The notes under the pieces are model-generated. The model ran no database searches. It had not been told where the DNA came from and was given only the letters and a program-made list of their open reading frames with translations. A DNA stretch of 64,000 nt, taken from Alitta virens (taxonomy: Eukaryota; Annelida; Polychaeta; Phyllodocida; Nereididae). Each line of letters starts with the position of its first letter. The first letter of the stretch is position 1. Shown here one piece after another: positions 50,323-60,997 of this stretch. Location of the stretch: the NCBI GenBank assembly GCA_932294295.1, contig OW028575.1, forward strand, positions 38,380,253 to 38,444,252, read 5' to 3'. A program made the position numbers and the translations under genes.

Positions 50323-50418
50323 TCACAGCCTTTTCTACGAAGTCTGATCACAGCCTTTTCTACGAAGTCTGATCACAGCCTTTTCTACGAAGTCTGATCA
50401 CAGCCTTTTCTACGAAGT
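50320..50418 (+). repeat. Four 25-bp direct repeats starting at the stop codon
   Basis: Unit TGATCACAGC-CTTTTCTACG-AAGTC, repeated four times almost exactly, the last slightly truncated. The TGA of the first repeat is the stop codon of the ballast gene, so the tract is the start of its 3' UTR. Confidence 0.92.
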
Positions 50419-50559
50419 GCCATTTGGTTGTTTTTGCTTACCGAATTAGAAATGTATATTGTCAAATTTGTTTGCTTTTTGTGGTCTGATACAAACTTTA
50501 CATGCAAAGTGATGTCAAAAAAGAGAAACTGAACATCTTATGTTTATGCATATTCTGTG

Positions 50560-50565
50560 AATAAA
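50560..50565 (+). terminator. Polyadenylation signal of ballast gene
   Basis: AATAAA, overlapping a second AATAAA-like word, about 240 bp after the stop codon; first good signal on this strand. Confidence 0.65.
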
Positions 50566-50569
50566 TAAA

Positions 50570-51475
50570 GATGATAATAATTTATATCCTTTCCAGTGTT
50601 ACCATTTCAAACATATTTTCTCCTAGGAATTAATAATAATTGTTAAACTGAGAATATATAATGGGCGACTGGTTATTTTTTTACCATCGCTAAAATGACT
50701 ATAAAGTCTATAAACCTCCACAAATGTTTTCACCTGACATCAATATTCATAAGTTTTTGTAACCAAGGCCAGAACATAAATGCATGCAAAAATGCCGTCA
50801 ATAAGTCCAACAATATATTGACCATTACAGGCGCAATTCTTTTTACTATGCACTGATTGATTCTTTATTAAAAATCACAACGCATTTGTATTAGAACTGT
50901 TATTTTGAGACCACCACTGTGTGTGATCATCACAAAATATTATATGATCTGATAGACTTTCAATAAGATCATTGTAGGAATTTGCTAGAAATTGCTACAT
51001 ATTTATAAAAGATATATCATGCCTTGACCATGTCAGGCTTGGCGAATTGCAGATTATGCAATTCCAGTGATATTCAGATCACTCAAAGGATCCATGTCAA
51101 ATGGCTTTGGTTTGAGGTCAAGCGAGTGCTGGGCATGTCGAGGGAGGCAATGTAAAAGCCTGGTCATGTAATGAATCCTATAATCTTCTAACCATGTTAG
51201 ATTTATAAAGACACCTGCATGGGGTTAAAAAAAATAGAACACTGTGTGCTTGAAATTCATTATATAATTAGACATGAGGACTTTATTGAGATAGGATCAC
51301 ATTTGGCACAAATCACATTTGATCACAGTTGGCACGCAAATCAAAATTGGCACAAATACCATATAATTTTATCACAATTGGCACAGAAATCACATTTGAT
51401 CACAGTGGGCACTGTACAAATAAATATAAAATATGAAAAATAATACTGACAGGTTTATACAGTGAAGGCCAAAGA
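50570..51475. repeat. Spacer between convergent genes, with TTGGCACA repeats
   Basis: Non-coding spacer between the two polyadenylation signals. At 51,296-51,414 there are about six degenerate copies of ATCACATTTGGCACA. They give rise to a spurious 74-codon plus frame. Confidence 0.6.
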
Positions 51476-51481
51476 TTTATT
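51476..51481 (-). terminator. Polyadenylation signal of transposase gene
   Basis: TTTATT on plus (AATAAA on minus), 49 bp downstream of the transposase stop codon. Confidence 0.65.
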
Positions 51482-51530
51482 AGAACTCTCATATTTTATA
51501 GTCTGGAGTCAAACTGTATTCTACAAGAGA

Positions 51531-54500
51531 CTAACATGAAAAACGTGTGTGATGTTTCTCAACCAGAGTGGCTTTGTCGCTTCTTGTTTGGAATGTTGCA
51601 CTGATGAACTGTGGTGGCTCCTTTCCTGTGGACCCTGCACTAGCTTCGGAGTAAGTCGGGAAATTATTCCTGCACAAAAATACTTCAGCCATCAGCGCTT
51701 CCACATATCCTGTAAGAAAAAAAATTTAAGATATGCATCTACATACAAGGATTTCCATTAATGATTTCTTTATTTGCGGATAAGAAGCCAATACAGTTTG
51801 GTGTCTGGAAAATCCTGCACCTAAGATGAGAGTTAGAGGCATGTCCATTTAGTGTAATATTTAAGCAAGTGTCCCACTGTTACTCACCATAAGTAATTGG
51901 AACCTTCACTTGCTTCAGAATACCAACACCTCCCTTGTACTTCGGATAAGAAACACTCCAAAGGTTTTCTCCGATTCGGGACTTTTGTTGTCTTCTCGCA
52001 CTGTTTTCATTGAAATGCAAAGCGGCAATGAATCCCCTGCAAGCATACATAAATAAATCTTGTGAATTGGTTGTAAAAAGTTAAAATTTCCTACACTATA
52101 TGTTGAATGAATGACAATAAGATAGAACATGGATACTGTAATAAAAATGTGGAATACTGTGTATACCACAGTAAAAGCTGGATTTATGTTTAAATGCTAA
52201 ATTAGACACACACATAAAGAAATCAACACCTTACATTAAACATTATTCTCAGTATATCTCACCTGGCCTGCATTTGGGGGTAGAAGAAATGCGATGATTT
52301 TGGTGCAAAAAAGCACACCACTTTGTGGAAGACCTCCACATCATAGGTTTGGTCTCCAGGTGACAGTTGTCGGATGTCGCCACAGAGCCGCTTGTTATTG
52401 ACAATGTCCTCAATGGCCTTATGAGCTTTGCATCCTGAAACACAAAAGAGATTCACTGTGTACATCAGCAGACTTACATGGTGTACACTAGTAGTAATGA
52501 TCATCAGAAGGCACATTTATGTACCTTTTTCAATCCATACTCTGTCCTCTAGAGGCCCATGATCACATGCTGGGTATAGTGAATCATCATGCTGGTGGAT
52601 GTCAGCCACATGGTTCACCATGGAACGCCATTTTGCAAGGGCCATTTCCGCATCACCTTCACTGGTAGAAGCTGCCCAATACAGGTGGTTGACTATGGAT
52701 GGAATCCATTTCTTGATTTTGTCGTTGTCCTTCCGACCGGCCCAAGCTACAAGTTTCTTCCTGATCCCTGCAATTTTTAGAGCATTATATCATTCTACTG
52801 AGAAAACAGCAGCACCATACATTCATCTAAGCCAATATTTAAATTGTTGTAGAGAAAAAGTATCAGTACCTTTGGCAACATGCCAGCAATCAAAATAGTG
52901 TTTCATAGCTGGTTTGTCTGTCCTTATGTATTTTCGAATGCTGGGATGTCTGTCCGTAACTATGTGGCTTATGGCAATGCCATTATCTTCCAGTACGCGG
53001 ATACCTCTCTTAAAGCCCTCCAGCTCCATTGCATTTGAGCTGGTGGTTTCATTGCACTGCATAAAAATGAAAAAAAAACTGTGACAGAGCATAATTCTAA
53101 ACATGCATCTATTTAGCTTATTATCTTTTTTCTTATTCCTTGTAATGCTTCACTGATCGATTTACGAAAATACAACATTTTGCCCATCAATATATGCCCA
53201 AGTTATAAATATGAATTGTAATTATATTGTATTGCTTGAAACAACAAAATCTCTCACTTTATGAACAAATACATGACAATTACACTGAGCTGAAACTAAA
53301 TTTCACAACATACCTGAACTAGTTGAAGATCCAGTACACGTTTCTGATCTAGGTCCATCAGTGTGTACGTGCCATATTTAGCGGAGTGCCCAGGCGAATC
53401 ACAACGGCCATCACCACCGAGTTTCACCGCAGTCGTCACCGCCCGAAGATGAACAAGTTGCTCTGTTCTCCAAATCGAGTTGACTGCAGGCACTAAGTAG
53501 CAACGCTGCATCAAATTGTACGTCCTTATGGAGATACACGGAACCTGAAACAATTGGCAAATGTAAATGACACTAGCAAAACTGTACACATACCACACAT
53601 GCAAATACAACTACAACAATGCTCACTGCTTTCAGTTTATTATTTCGAATTACCTTTGCGTGATGCAGCAAGTTGAGTGCTTTCACTGGACTGCATCCTG
53701 AGAAGAGACAGGCTGCAGCAAGTCGCAGATTAATTTCAGGCATGGTCCCCAGTAAAGGCTGCGACCACCATGAGAATGGAGTACCACAGACCTTGCAAAG
53801 GGCTTCAAATAAGATCGCGGTCCCACGACGGGTGCGCATCCACACTTCTCGAGAGGTGCCACATACCAAACAGAGACTCAGCAATTGAAACAGACTTGCT
53901 GCTGATACCAGGAAAGAGCTGCTGTCTGACCCCGTAAGCTTTTTCCTTAAACGAAAAAACAAAACAAAAACATTGTTAAAAATGATAACAGCAAAAGTTT
54001 CTTCACATGTTGGTAACTAAAGCTGGCCTTCCATGACCTGTCACACAAAAAAATTTTGTAAATACAATGTAATGCACTTGTTAACTATTTGTTATACCTG
54101 TCGTCGATTTCCTCAGAGTCAGAAAGGTCGCTTTCTGAACTTGGCTCGTATTCAGTCGGCAAGTAGTCCATGTCATCTGAACAATCCATAAATTCTTCTT
54201 CATCTTCAAAATGAAGGCCATCTTCAAAATGAAGGTCATCCTCCTGGACATTAGGCACTGATGGCAGCAGTAGATCACAGGTGGTCTCCTTCTCAGCATA
54301 TTTCGGTGTGACATTTACCCCCTTGTGCCTCTTGATAACTGCCTCGGTCTGACACATCTTCACATTAGTTGCTCTTGGCTCAGATGCAATGTGACATCCA
54401 ACCGACACATCCAGCATCTTTGAAAATAAATTAAGAAATGATATAATGTTTATTCATAGGTATATTAACTACAATAATATTTTAAGTATCTGACAAAAGG

Positions 54501-55475
54501 TACTCCTTCAATGTGTAACGAGAAATAAAATCGGTTAAAAAATCCAACCCTTTTCATAAAATTAACTCACCACTATTAATCCATCAGTTTGTGTTGCGAC
54601 ATCACGCTTTTGGGAGGGGTTCCCTAACATCTCAGGTAATGATACTTCAACAGAATCGTCAATGTTCACATTGGGTGATTCAGGAGAGAGCACCTCATCC
54701 CAAAGAACTTGTGAAGCTTGCAATCTGCCTTGCACATCTAGCATTGTCTGAAAAACAAAAAGAAGCAATTTTTAAGACTTATTCGAGAATAAACATCTGT
54801 AACATAATCATACTCCAAGGTCTCTGACATCTATATATCTATATATATGTATATATATATATATATACTGTTGTGGTGGGTATTGCCTACATTTAGTAAG
54901 TTTTGGGAGGGTTTCATAAACTTTCAAATGGAATTGTAATATGAATAATATACATTGTATAAATAAATGTGTGGAATTATTTATCACAGACTTAGTGACT
55001 TTTATGAAGTCCTGCTGTTAAATTATTTACAGTTAAAGCTAAACTGTATTAATCGTGCACATAAGATGAATCACAAAATAGCAGTGTTAATATTGCTCAA
55101 CAGTAAAAAGCCCAATACACATACCTGCAAATTCTGTCTTTTGACTGCAGCCATCCTAGGCTTTTTGCTGACATCCTTTGTCTTTCCTAGATTAAGAGTA
55201 GGCACAACTCCACTGGCAAGTTCATGTCTTCCCGGTTTATATTCCAACAAACCAGCTTGTTTTGGTGATGGAAAACGAAAGTCCTCGGGGTCTCTAAAGT
55301 GTAGACCACAAATCTTGTGGGTAGGTCTCCAGTATTTTTCCTCATAATTTTGTCGGTTTATCCTGTTCATCCACTGTCTCCTAAGATTTTGATCACGAGG
55401 GAAACTATGCCATGTCACTTTCAAATTCTTATTGTTTGAGTCTGAGCTACATCCAACCGCTTTACAATAAACCAT
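51531..55475 (-). CDS. THAP-domain DDE transposase (Kolobok-like), 10 exons, 766 aa
   Basis: Exons in transcription order: 55,475-55,125; 54,747-54,571; 54,417-54,098; 53,945-53,654; 53,544-53,314; 53,056-52,870; 52,767-52,525; 52,434-52,263; 52,036-51,888; 51,709-51,531 (stop TAG). All introns are GT/AG and phases join without a break (2,301 bp). Residues 1-95 form a THAP zinc finger: C4, C9, C56, H59 (CX4C...CX2H), conserved W35, F25-P26, and a GVVPTL box like the AVPTIF motif. Residues 118-283 are acidic linker. The catalytic core has GDGRCDSPGHSAKYGTY (D425 or D429), VTDRH (D492) and FDCWH (D513-H516, the D-x2-H motif of several DDE families). The third acidic residue is not certain; E668 in HFNEN is a candidate. 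Expected role: binds the element ends and cuts and pastes at TTAA. It looks intact and could be active. Confidence 0.9.
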
Positions 55476-55537
55476 CTTGCTAAATCACGAGTAAACACCA
55501 CGCATGTAAGTGTGTTTACATTGTGCTACCAGCCTGC

Positions 55538-55556
55538 AACAGCAACTCTGACGTCA
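55538..55556 (-). promoter_or_regulatory. Subterminal repeat with CRE palindrome, right promoter
   Basis: AACAGCAACTCTGACGTCA on plus, the exact inverted copy of 48,436-48,454. It lies 62 bp upstream of the transposase ATG and contains TGACGTCA. Confidence 0.65.
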
Positions 55557-55716
55557 CTGCCTGAGTTGACACCGTTACGCTTCAGCGATCGCACCAAAAT
55601 GCCGTTGCGTGAATTGGCGTAAATTAACGCTAATATCTTTTCACACAGAAGACCGATTTACATAATATTTATAAGTTAAGTTTGTAGTACTCTATTCTAC
55701 GATCTGGTAAAGTTTA

Positions 55717-55736
55717 ATTTTGATTGCCCATGACCT
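55717..55736 (-). repeat. Terminal inverted repeat, right
   Basis: Exact complement of the left 20-bp end, followed by TTAA at 55,737-55,740. Confidence 0.92.
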
Positions 55737-55740
55737 TTAA
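55737..55740. repeat. TTAA target-site duplication, right
   Basis: TTAA directly outside the right inverted repeat, matching the left duplication. Confidence 0.85.
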
Positions 55741-55779
55741 GTATGTTAGTGTAAAAATTTGACTATGTTCTTTCAAAGT

Positions 55780-57110
55780 AATTTCACCTCCCAATTAAGC
55801 ATGGTTAGCGTGGTAAGGTTTCAATGTACATATTAAGACCAGATTAAATGCAGGCATTTGTTAATGTGGCATACATTCAATATTGCATTCTTTTATGTAA
55901 ATTATAAAATTATAACATGTTTCCAATTTTTGGTGTGATTTTGCATGGTATTGCTAAATAACATAACAAGTTGCAGTGTAGTGTCTAAGTCGCACAATGC
56001 CTAATTTCTTACTTTCGTCTTGCAGAACTGTGTGAACTGATATGGTCTACGGAAGCGTTTGATCAGTGGAACCATTTTGTCCGCATTAATCCTGAGCATA
56101 ATGTCTCCGATGAATGGAAACTATGGAACTCATCAAAATTTGAATATGTTTGTAAGCCCTATAACAATCTATTAATGTAATCTATGTGCTTGGAACCAAA
56201 TTATCATCCCTTCGGATATTTTTGAAGCAAACTGTATAATTGCAAATGAAAAATTGTTCACCTCCCTATTAAGTTCTGTTTGAGTGGTCTTAATGGCGAG
56301 GTTCCATTGTAAACATTGGCAACTCCTCATAAAGACCAGATTTAATGAATTTGTTAATTTGGGGGAATTGTATTTATGTAAATTTTTAAATAGACCATGA
56401 ACAATGTAACTTTGCCATTTAGACCAGATTTAGTGCTTAAAAGAATGCAATGTGCAATTTACTCCACATTAAAACATTTCTCTTTATCAAATCTGGTCTT
56501 AACTGCGAGGTTCCATTGTTTACACTGGCAACTCGTCAAAAAGACCAGTGCTTAATAGGGAGGTGAACTTACAATTTGGATTTGTAGTGGCCTTTATGAT
56601 GAGTTACCAAAGTATACAAATGGAACCACCATTAAGACCAGGAGTAAAATATGTTAAATTACATATTGCATTCTTTTGTGCATTGTTGATTATTAAGAAT
56701 GCAATGTGCAATTTGCTCCACATTAATTGTTCATTTAAATCTGGTCTTAAGGGCTAGGTTCCAGATGATTACGGAATTATATTTTTTGCAGATGCTCCTG
56801 TGATGCCTAGCCTCCATATGCTGCATGATGCGTCCTCTGGTGATCGTCCTCTGGTGATCTTCGATAGACAACTACTTCTATTCTTCATTGTAATCTACAT
56901 TGCGTATCAAATAAAGCTTTTATATCTTGTCAACATTTTATATCCAACAATAAAGACCAGATTTAATGAATTTGTTAATTTGTTGTAAATTTTTAAATAG
57001 AACGGAACTTTGCCATTAAGACCAGATTTAATGCTCACAAGAATGCAATATGCAATTTACTCCACATTGAAATATTTCTCTTTATCAAATCTGGTCTTAA
57101 ATGGTGCATG
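55780..57110. repeat. Degenerate repeats with AGACCAGATTTAATG / GGTCTTAA words
   Basis: Repeated in both orientations: TTCACCTCCC(T)ATTAAG, AAGACCAGATTTAATG, AATGCAATGTGCAATTTACTCCACATT, and TCTGGTCTTAA with GAGGTTCCATTGT. It resembles the GTGGTCTTAATAG tract at 10.7 kb. The host exons at 56,026 and 56,792 lie between these copies. Confidence 0.65.
56026..56988 (+). CDS. Possible 3' end of a small host gene, two exons
   Basis: A segment 56,026-56,151 is bounded by acceptor TCTTGCAG and donor TTT|GTAAGC. A second starts at 56,792 after ATTTTTTGCAG. They join in one open frame (with one base supplied from an earlier exon): an aromatic-rich stretch with IWSTEAFDQWNHF, then YAPVMPSLHM, a hydrophobic LLLFFIVIYIAYQIKLLYLV segment that could span a membrane, and a stop at 56,988. 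AATAAA occurs at 56,910 (inside the frame) and near 57,129. The upstream exon and start are not identified; a decayed duplicate of the first exon lies at 48,126. It may equally be a non-coding RNA. No family recognised. Confidence 0.35.
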
Positions 57111-57199
57111 AATTGTTTTATAGCTCTCAATAAAGTAAGAGGAAATTATTTCTTAATTTTCCTCAAGACTGCTGGTGATTAAATATATTTATACAGATT

Positions 57200-57850
57200 A
57201 CAGACGGAGTCTTTGAAATGGATGATCCTGCCAATAATACTTATTTAGTCTAGTATAAAAATCCTGACCATTTTCCAGATTATATATTTCTGTACCGATG
57301 GCCTTTATAGAAAAGATAATTAATTTTCATATTTATGTTGATATTTGTGCATTGGTGGTTCTGTTGTCATTACCAATATTCGCTGCATCTGCTCTTGATG
57401 TATATCTTGGTTTTCAAATAGTGCATTTCCCCCCCGAGCCCCCTTGTATTTTTAGTAGTAGTATTATCTCTATTTTTTACATTGGAATAAAAAGCCACCC
57501 TCACTCTGCAAAGCAAGACCTTGTGTTTGTATTTTATACAAGATATAATATACTTAACTGTATTGAATGTATTTTATCAGTGTAAAATTGTATGAATTAT
57601 GTGTCAAGAAAAAAAATAAAACCTCAAATTTCATACGCATATATATATTCAAACATTTTTTCACGTATAATTAAGGAAGGTGTGAAAAATCTTACTGAGA
57701 CTGGACAGTTAGAGTTCAAGAAGTTTACAAACTTCATGGATTTTACACTGGGCTCGATTCTTGTTGCAAAGTAGCTCAAAGAGATTTTTGGCTTTTTTCC
57801 ACCCTCATAAGATTGCGATATCTTTCCATTACTTGTCTGGTAAATCCTTT
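57200..57850. other. No supported gene
   Basis: Open frames of 60-95 codons on both strands (for example 57,298-57,585 plus) show no recognisable domain. AT-rich. Confidence 0.45.
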
Positions 57851-57861
57851 GATTCGTGTAA

Positions 57862-58457
57862 TTATGTAAGTTTTGCATATGTCACTAAACATGAAGTCTC
57901 TGCAGTGCTCAGGGATTGACTCCTCACACTGAGACCCAAAGAGCTTTCTTTTAGTTTTGTATCACTGCAGGCATGTGACACTATGTCCTGTAAAGACAAA
58001 TTTGTAGGGGTGTCATTGGTAAATTGTCGGATTGACAAATCTAAGCGACTGAACACTAAGTAGGTCAGGCTCGGGAGTGAGGAGTCCACCACGTTGTTTA
58101 ATTTTAGTTAAAAAAATTATCAGGTTCGCTGCTGATCAGGCAGTGCAAAACATTTTGTCGGTCAGCTTTTGTGGTGGACTCCTAAAGCCTATAATTGGCC
58201 TTTTTGAGCCTTTGTAGCACAAACCCTCAGATGTATTGGATAACATCCATATCATCATCTGGTATTAATACATTTTGCTGCTGAGCCAAATCCTCTGTTC
58301 CATGCACATGGAAATTTTTGTCCATCATAATTTTCATTGCTCTTCTGGACAGTGTCAATGGTGGTGATAATTTCAACTCTTGTCCTGTCAATTTGGTCAG
58401 CTCTTGATGTTATTTTGCCCATGCAGCCTCTTTTGATTTCACAAGCAGTTGGCGATT
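57862..58457 (-). pseudogene. Degraded minus-strand coding sequence, unidentified
   Basis: The minus strand has protein-like but broken reading. An open segment 58,457-58,255 includes GCMGKITSRADQIDRTRVEI and ends at a stop. After apparent frame changes it is followed by a segment containing GFRSPPQKLTDKMF, and then by 58,092-57,862 (SLPSLTYLVFSRLDLS and onward). Codon-like composition and polar, balanced residues suggest a former gene; I could not identify the family. It points the same way as the gene at 61-63.5 kb. Confidence 0.3.
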
Positions 58458-58684
58458 ATCCATCAGGCAGTATGATAACTAGGACATGCAAGATTTCTGA
58501 ATTTAGAAGTATATTAAGTATTAAGTACTGTAAGTATATGCATGGCACTGCATATATATGTTTATGCCCCCAGCAAAAAATTGCACATCAAGCCGGAGCA
58601 ACAATTCAAGTATGCATAGCTGAAATTTTTTATTTTTTTTTGGAAGCCAGTTTTTTTTTCAATGGTCCTTATTCTCTAATATGC

Positions 58685-60365
58685 TTATGCCACCGACACT
58701 GCCAAAGTATACATATTGATTCCTGTATAGTCCATCATACCGACACACCGACACTGCCACTGCAGACTTTAATTTTCTGCATTATATATAGCCCATTACA
58801 AATATTGATACACTCCCATACCGACACTGCCACCTGAAGTCATACAGCTGTATACACATTATTCCCTGCATTGTTTCATCACTGACACCGCGACTGCTGT
58901 ATATACATTGTTCCCTACATAGTTCCATCATACTGACACGCTGACACTGCCACTGCTGACTTCACTATTCTGTCTATACGGTTTGTACATTGGACTTTGA
59001 CAGATCCTGCATTAATATTGGTCCTACATAGTCCTGTTACACTGACAGCTAGTTGCACAACTGTATTTACACTGCCACTCCAGACTTAGTGCTGTCTGCG
59101 CTGCCTTGTCTCACAGTGTCCATGACTCGGTCACCATGGAGACATTAATTATGAACTCTTTTTGAATTTTGTGCAATTATTGATAACTAAATTGTTATTA
59201 GCCAAAATATTCTCTTGTTGTTTTTATCATTAGAGTTTACGGGCTTCCTTTCTTTCCTTTTATTAGTTTGGAGAATTACCAGATTCTCTGTGCGCCAAAA
59301 CCTGTCTCCCAACTGTTTGTAGACTTACAGATTAAGTTACAACTTAAATTTAATTTTTACTATCATAGTACCCCAACACCACACTGCAACTGCCTACAGG
59401 ATATTTCTTGGAAAGATGCACGCTGTTTTCTTATATAATGTACCGTGCATACTGCCAACACAGTGTCATTGACACATGAGATGCTCTGCTTATAACACTG
59501 CCACACCGTCACTGCCAGTTGATAATTTCACATGTTCGGTACCTGTAGCCCCACACTCATTTTCACTGACACACCAACACCACCACTAGTTTATTGCTGT
59601 ACAATTATGCCTCCCTAAAGAAGCCATACTGCTACACTGCCACACCGACACAGTCATTTTATAATTTACTTCGCATTTTTGCTGCTTTTGGAACATTGTA
59701 TTAGACTGACAGACAACACACACATCGGAGTTCACGGCTGTGCATTTATGATTACCCACATGTACCATAATGCTACACACCGACACTGCCACCCTGACAC
59801 ACTAACGCTACCACTGGCTCCCTACATAGGCCACAGCACTACACTGCCACACCGACACTGCCAGGGGCTTCATTGCTAGGTTTTGTGCATTTTATTATAC
59901 AGAGACACTGACAACGCCACTGTTTAATTTACTGCTCTGCATGTGTGTTTCCGTACATAGGACATATGTTCCACTGCCATTGACAACGACAGTTGTGAAT
60001 GTACATAACTTTTCGTTTGCTGTATAATTTCATCATAATGACACAGACACTGCCGGTTCTGACCTTACTACTCTATACTTATTGTTTTCATCACACCGAC
60101 ACTGACAATAGCACTTGACAGATGCTTTTGGTTCCTTATAGAATTGCATCTACTGACACTGCCACTGCAGAATACACTACACAAGGCTGCCTTGCCAACA
60201 GTGCAAGTTCTGACCTTACAACTCTATACATATTGTTCCTTGCATAGTTTGCTTTGCATATATATATCCCTACATAGGCCATGATGCAGTGACACTGCCA
60301 CAGCAGTACCGACACTAGTATGTCTCACTGTGATGCTACCCCGCCACACCGACACCACCAGTTCT
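58685..60365 (+). repeat. Array of CACCGACACTGCCA motifs, forward arm
   Basis: About 15-20 copies of ACCGACACTGCCAC or near variants, embedded in degenerate units of about 85-100 bp that also share TATACATATTGTTCC and CTACATAGTCCATCATA. Spacing is irregular and several copies are mutated (ACTGACACTGCC, ACGCTGACACTGCC). The orientation is uniform up to about 60,365. Confidence 0.8.
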
Positions 60366-60805
60366 GAATGGGCTAGCGGTGTCGGTGACAGCGAAGTCAT
60401 TGTAAAAAGAAAGAGTAGGAATGGCAGTGTCGGTGTGGCAGTTTCACAAGAGCATGTTGGAAGAAAATAAATAGGGGCAGTGTCGGTGTGAAAGTATTGC
60501 TGGTCTTTGTAGGAACCAATATGTAAAGAGTGACAGTGTCGGTGTGGCAGTATCTCTGGTCTATGTAGGAAGCAATACAACATGGTGGTGTCGGTGAGGC
60601 AATATCCATGTATGCTGAAGAATCATTAAATCATAATTTTATATGTATAAAATCAATATGGTGGTGTCTCATGGCTGCAAGTCTGATTGGCAGTGTCGGT
60701 GCGGCAGTTTCATGTAAGAACCAATAGAGGAAAGAGTATTATTACTGTAATACGATAAGAGTTCATGGAACGAGCTAGAGTGGCAGTGTCGGTGCAACAG
60801 ACATT
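60366..60805 (-). repeat. Inverted arm of the CACCGACACTGCCA array
   Basis: The same motif on the opposite strand (GGCAGTGTCGGTGTGGCAG) occurs at least seven times, with the same flanking words reversed (TATGTAGGAAGCAATA, TTGTAGGAACCAATATG). With the forward arm it forms a large inverted repeat with a turn near 60,370. Confidence 0.8.
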
Positions 60806-60997
60806 ACTGCATGTATTATAGAAAGATGTGATGATGTCACTATAACATTATTGAAAGTTTATAGAATTTCCAATAAAAGATAGTTATGTATGTAGTGCCG
60901 GTAATATTGCAAGTTTTAAACAAACATAAAAAACACATGTTTGATGAAGAAAGCTTTAATCATTGTACATATATATATATCGGGACATTGTAGACAT

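Larger units (their letters stand above)
48231..55736. mobile_element. Intact 7.5-kb Kolobok-like DNA transposon with ballast-domain cargo
   Basis: The ends are perfect 20-bp terminal inverted repeats (AGGTCATGGGCAATCAAAAT at 48,231-48,250; complement at 55,717-55,736), with weaker similarity continuing inward. TTAA is duplicated outside. Inside are two convergent spliced genes: a plus-strand P2X7-ballast-like protein and a minus-strand THAP-domain DDE transposase. Both can be read with canonical splice sites and no frame breaks. TTAA duplication is known for Kolobok and piggyBac; a THAP zinc finger in the transposase is a Kolobok feature, hence the assignment. Preserved ends, target duplication and full open frames argue for a recent insertion and possible activity. 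Confidence 0.88.

Noticed and set aside
51219..51443. 74-residue protein between the convergent transposon genes
   Set aside because: Produced by the degenerate ATCACATTTGGCACA repeat in the spacer.
48227..55740. piggyBac element, because of TTAA duplication
   Set aside because: The transposase has an N-terminal THAP finger and a GDGRCDSPGH-type core, not a piggyBac DDD core with its C-terminal cysteine domain. THAP plus TTAA fits Kolobok better.
59586..60609. Open frames of 66-119 residues in the CACCGACACTGCCA array
   Set aside because: By-products of the repeat motif read on either strand; no consistent frame or domain.
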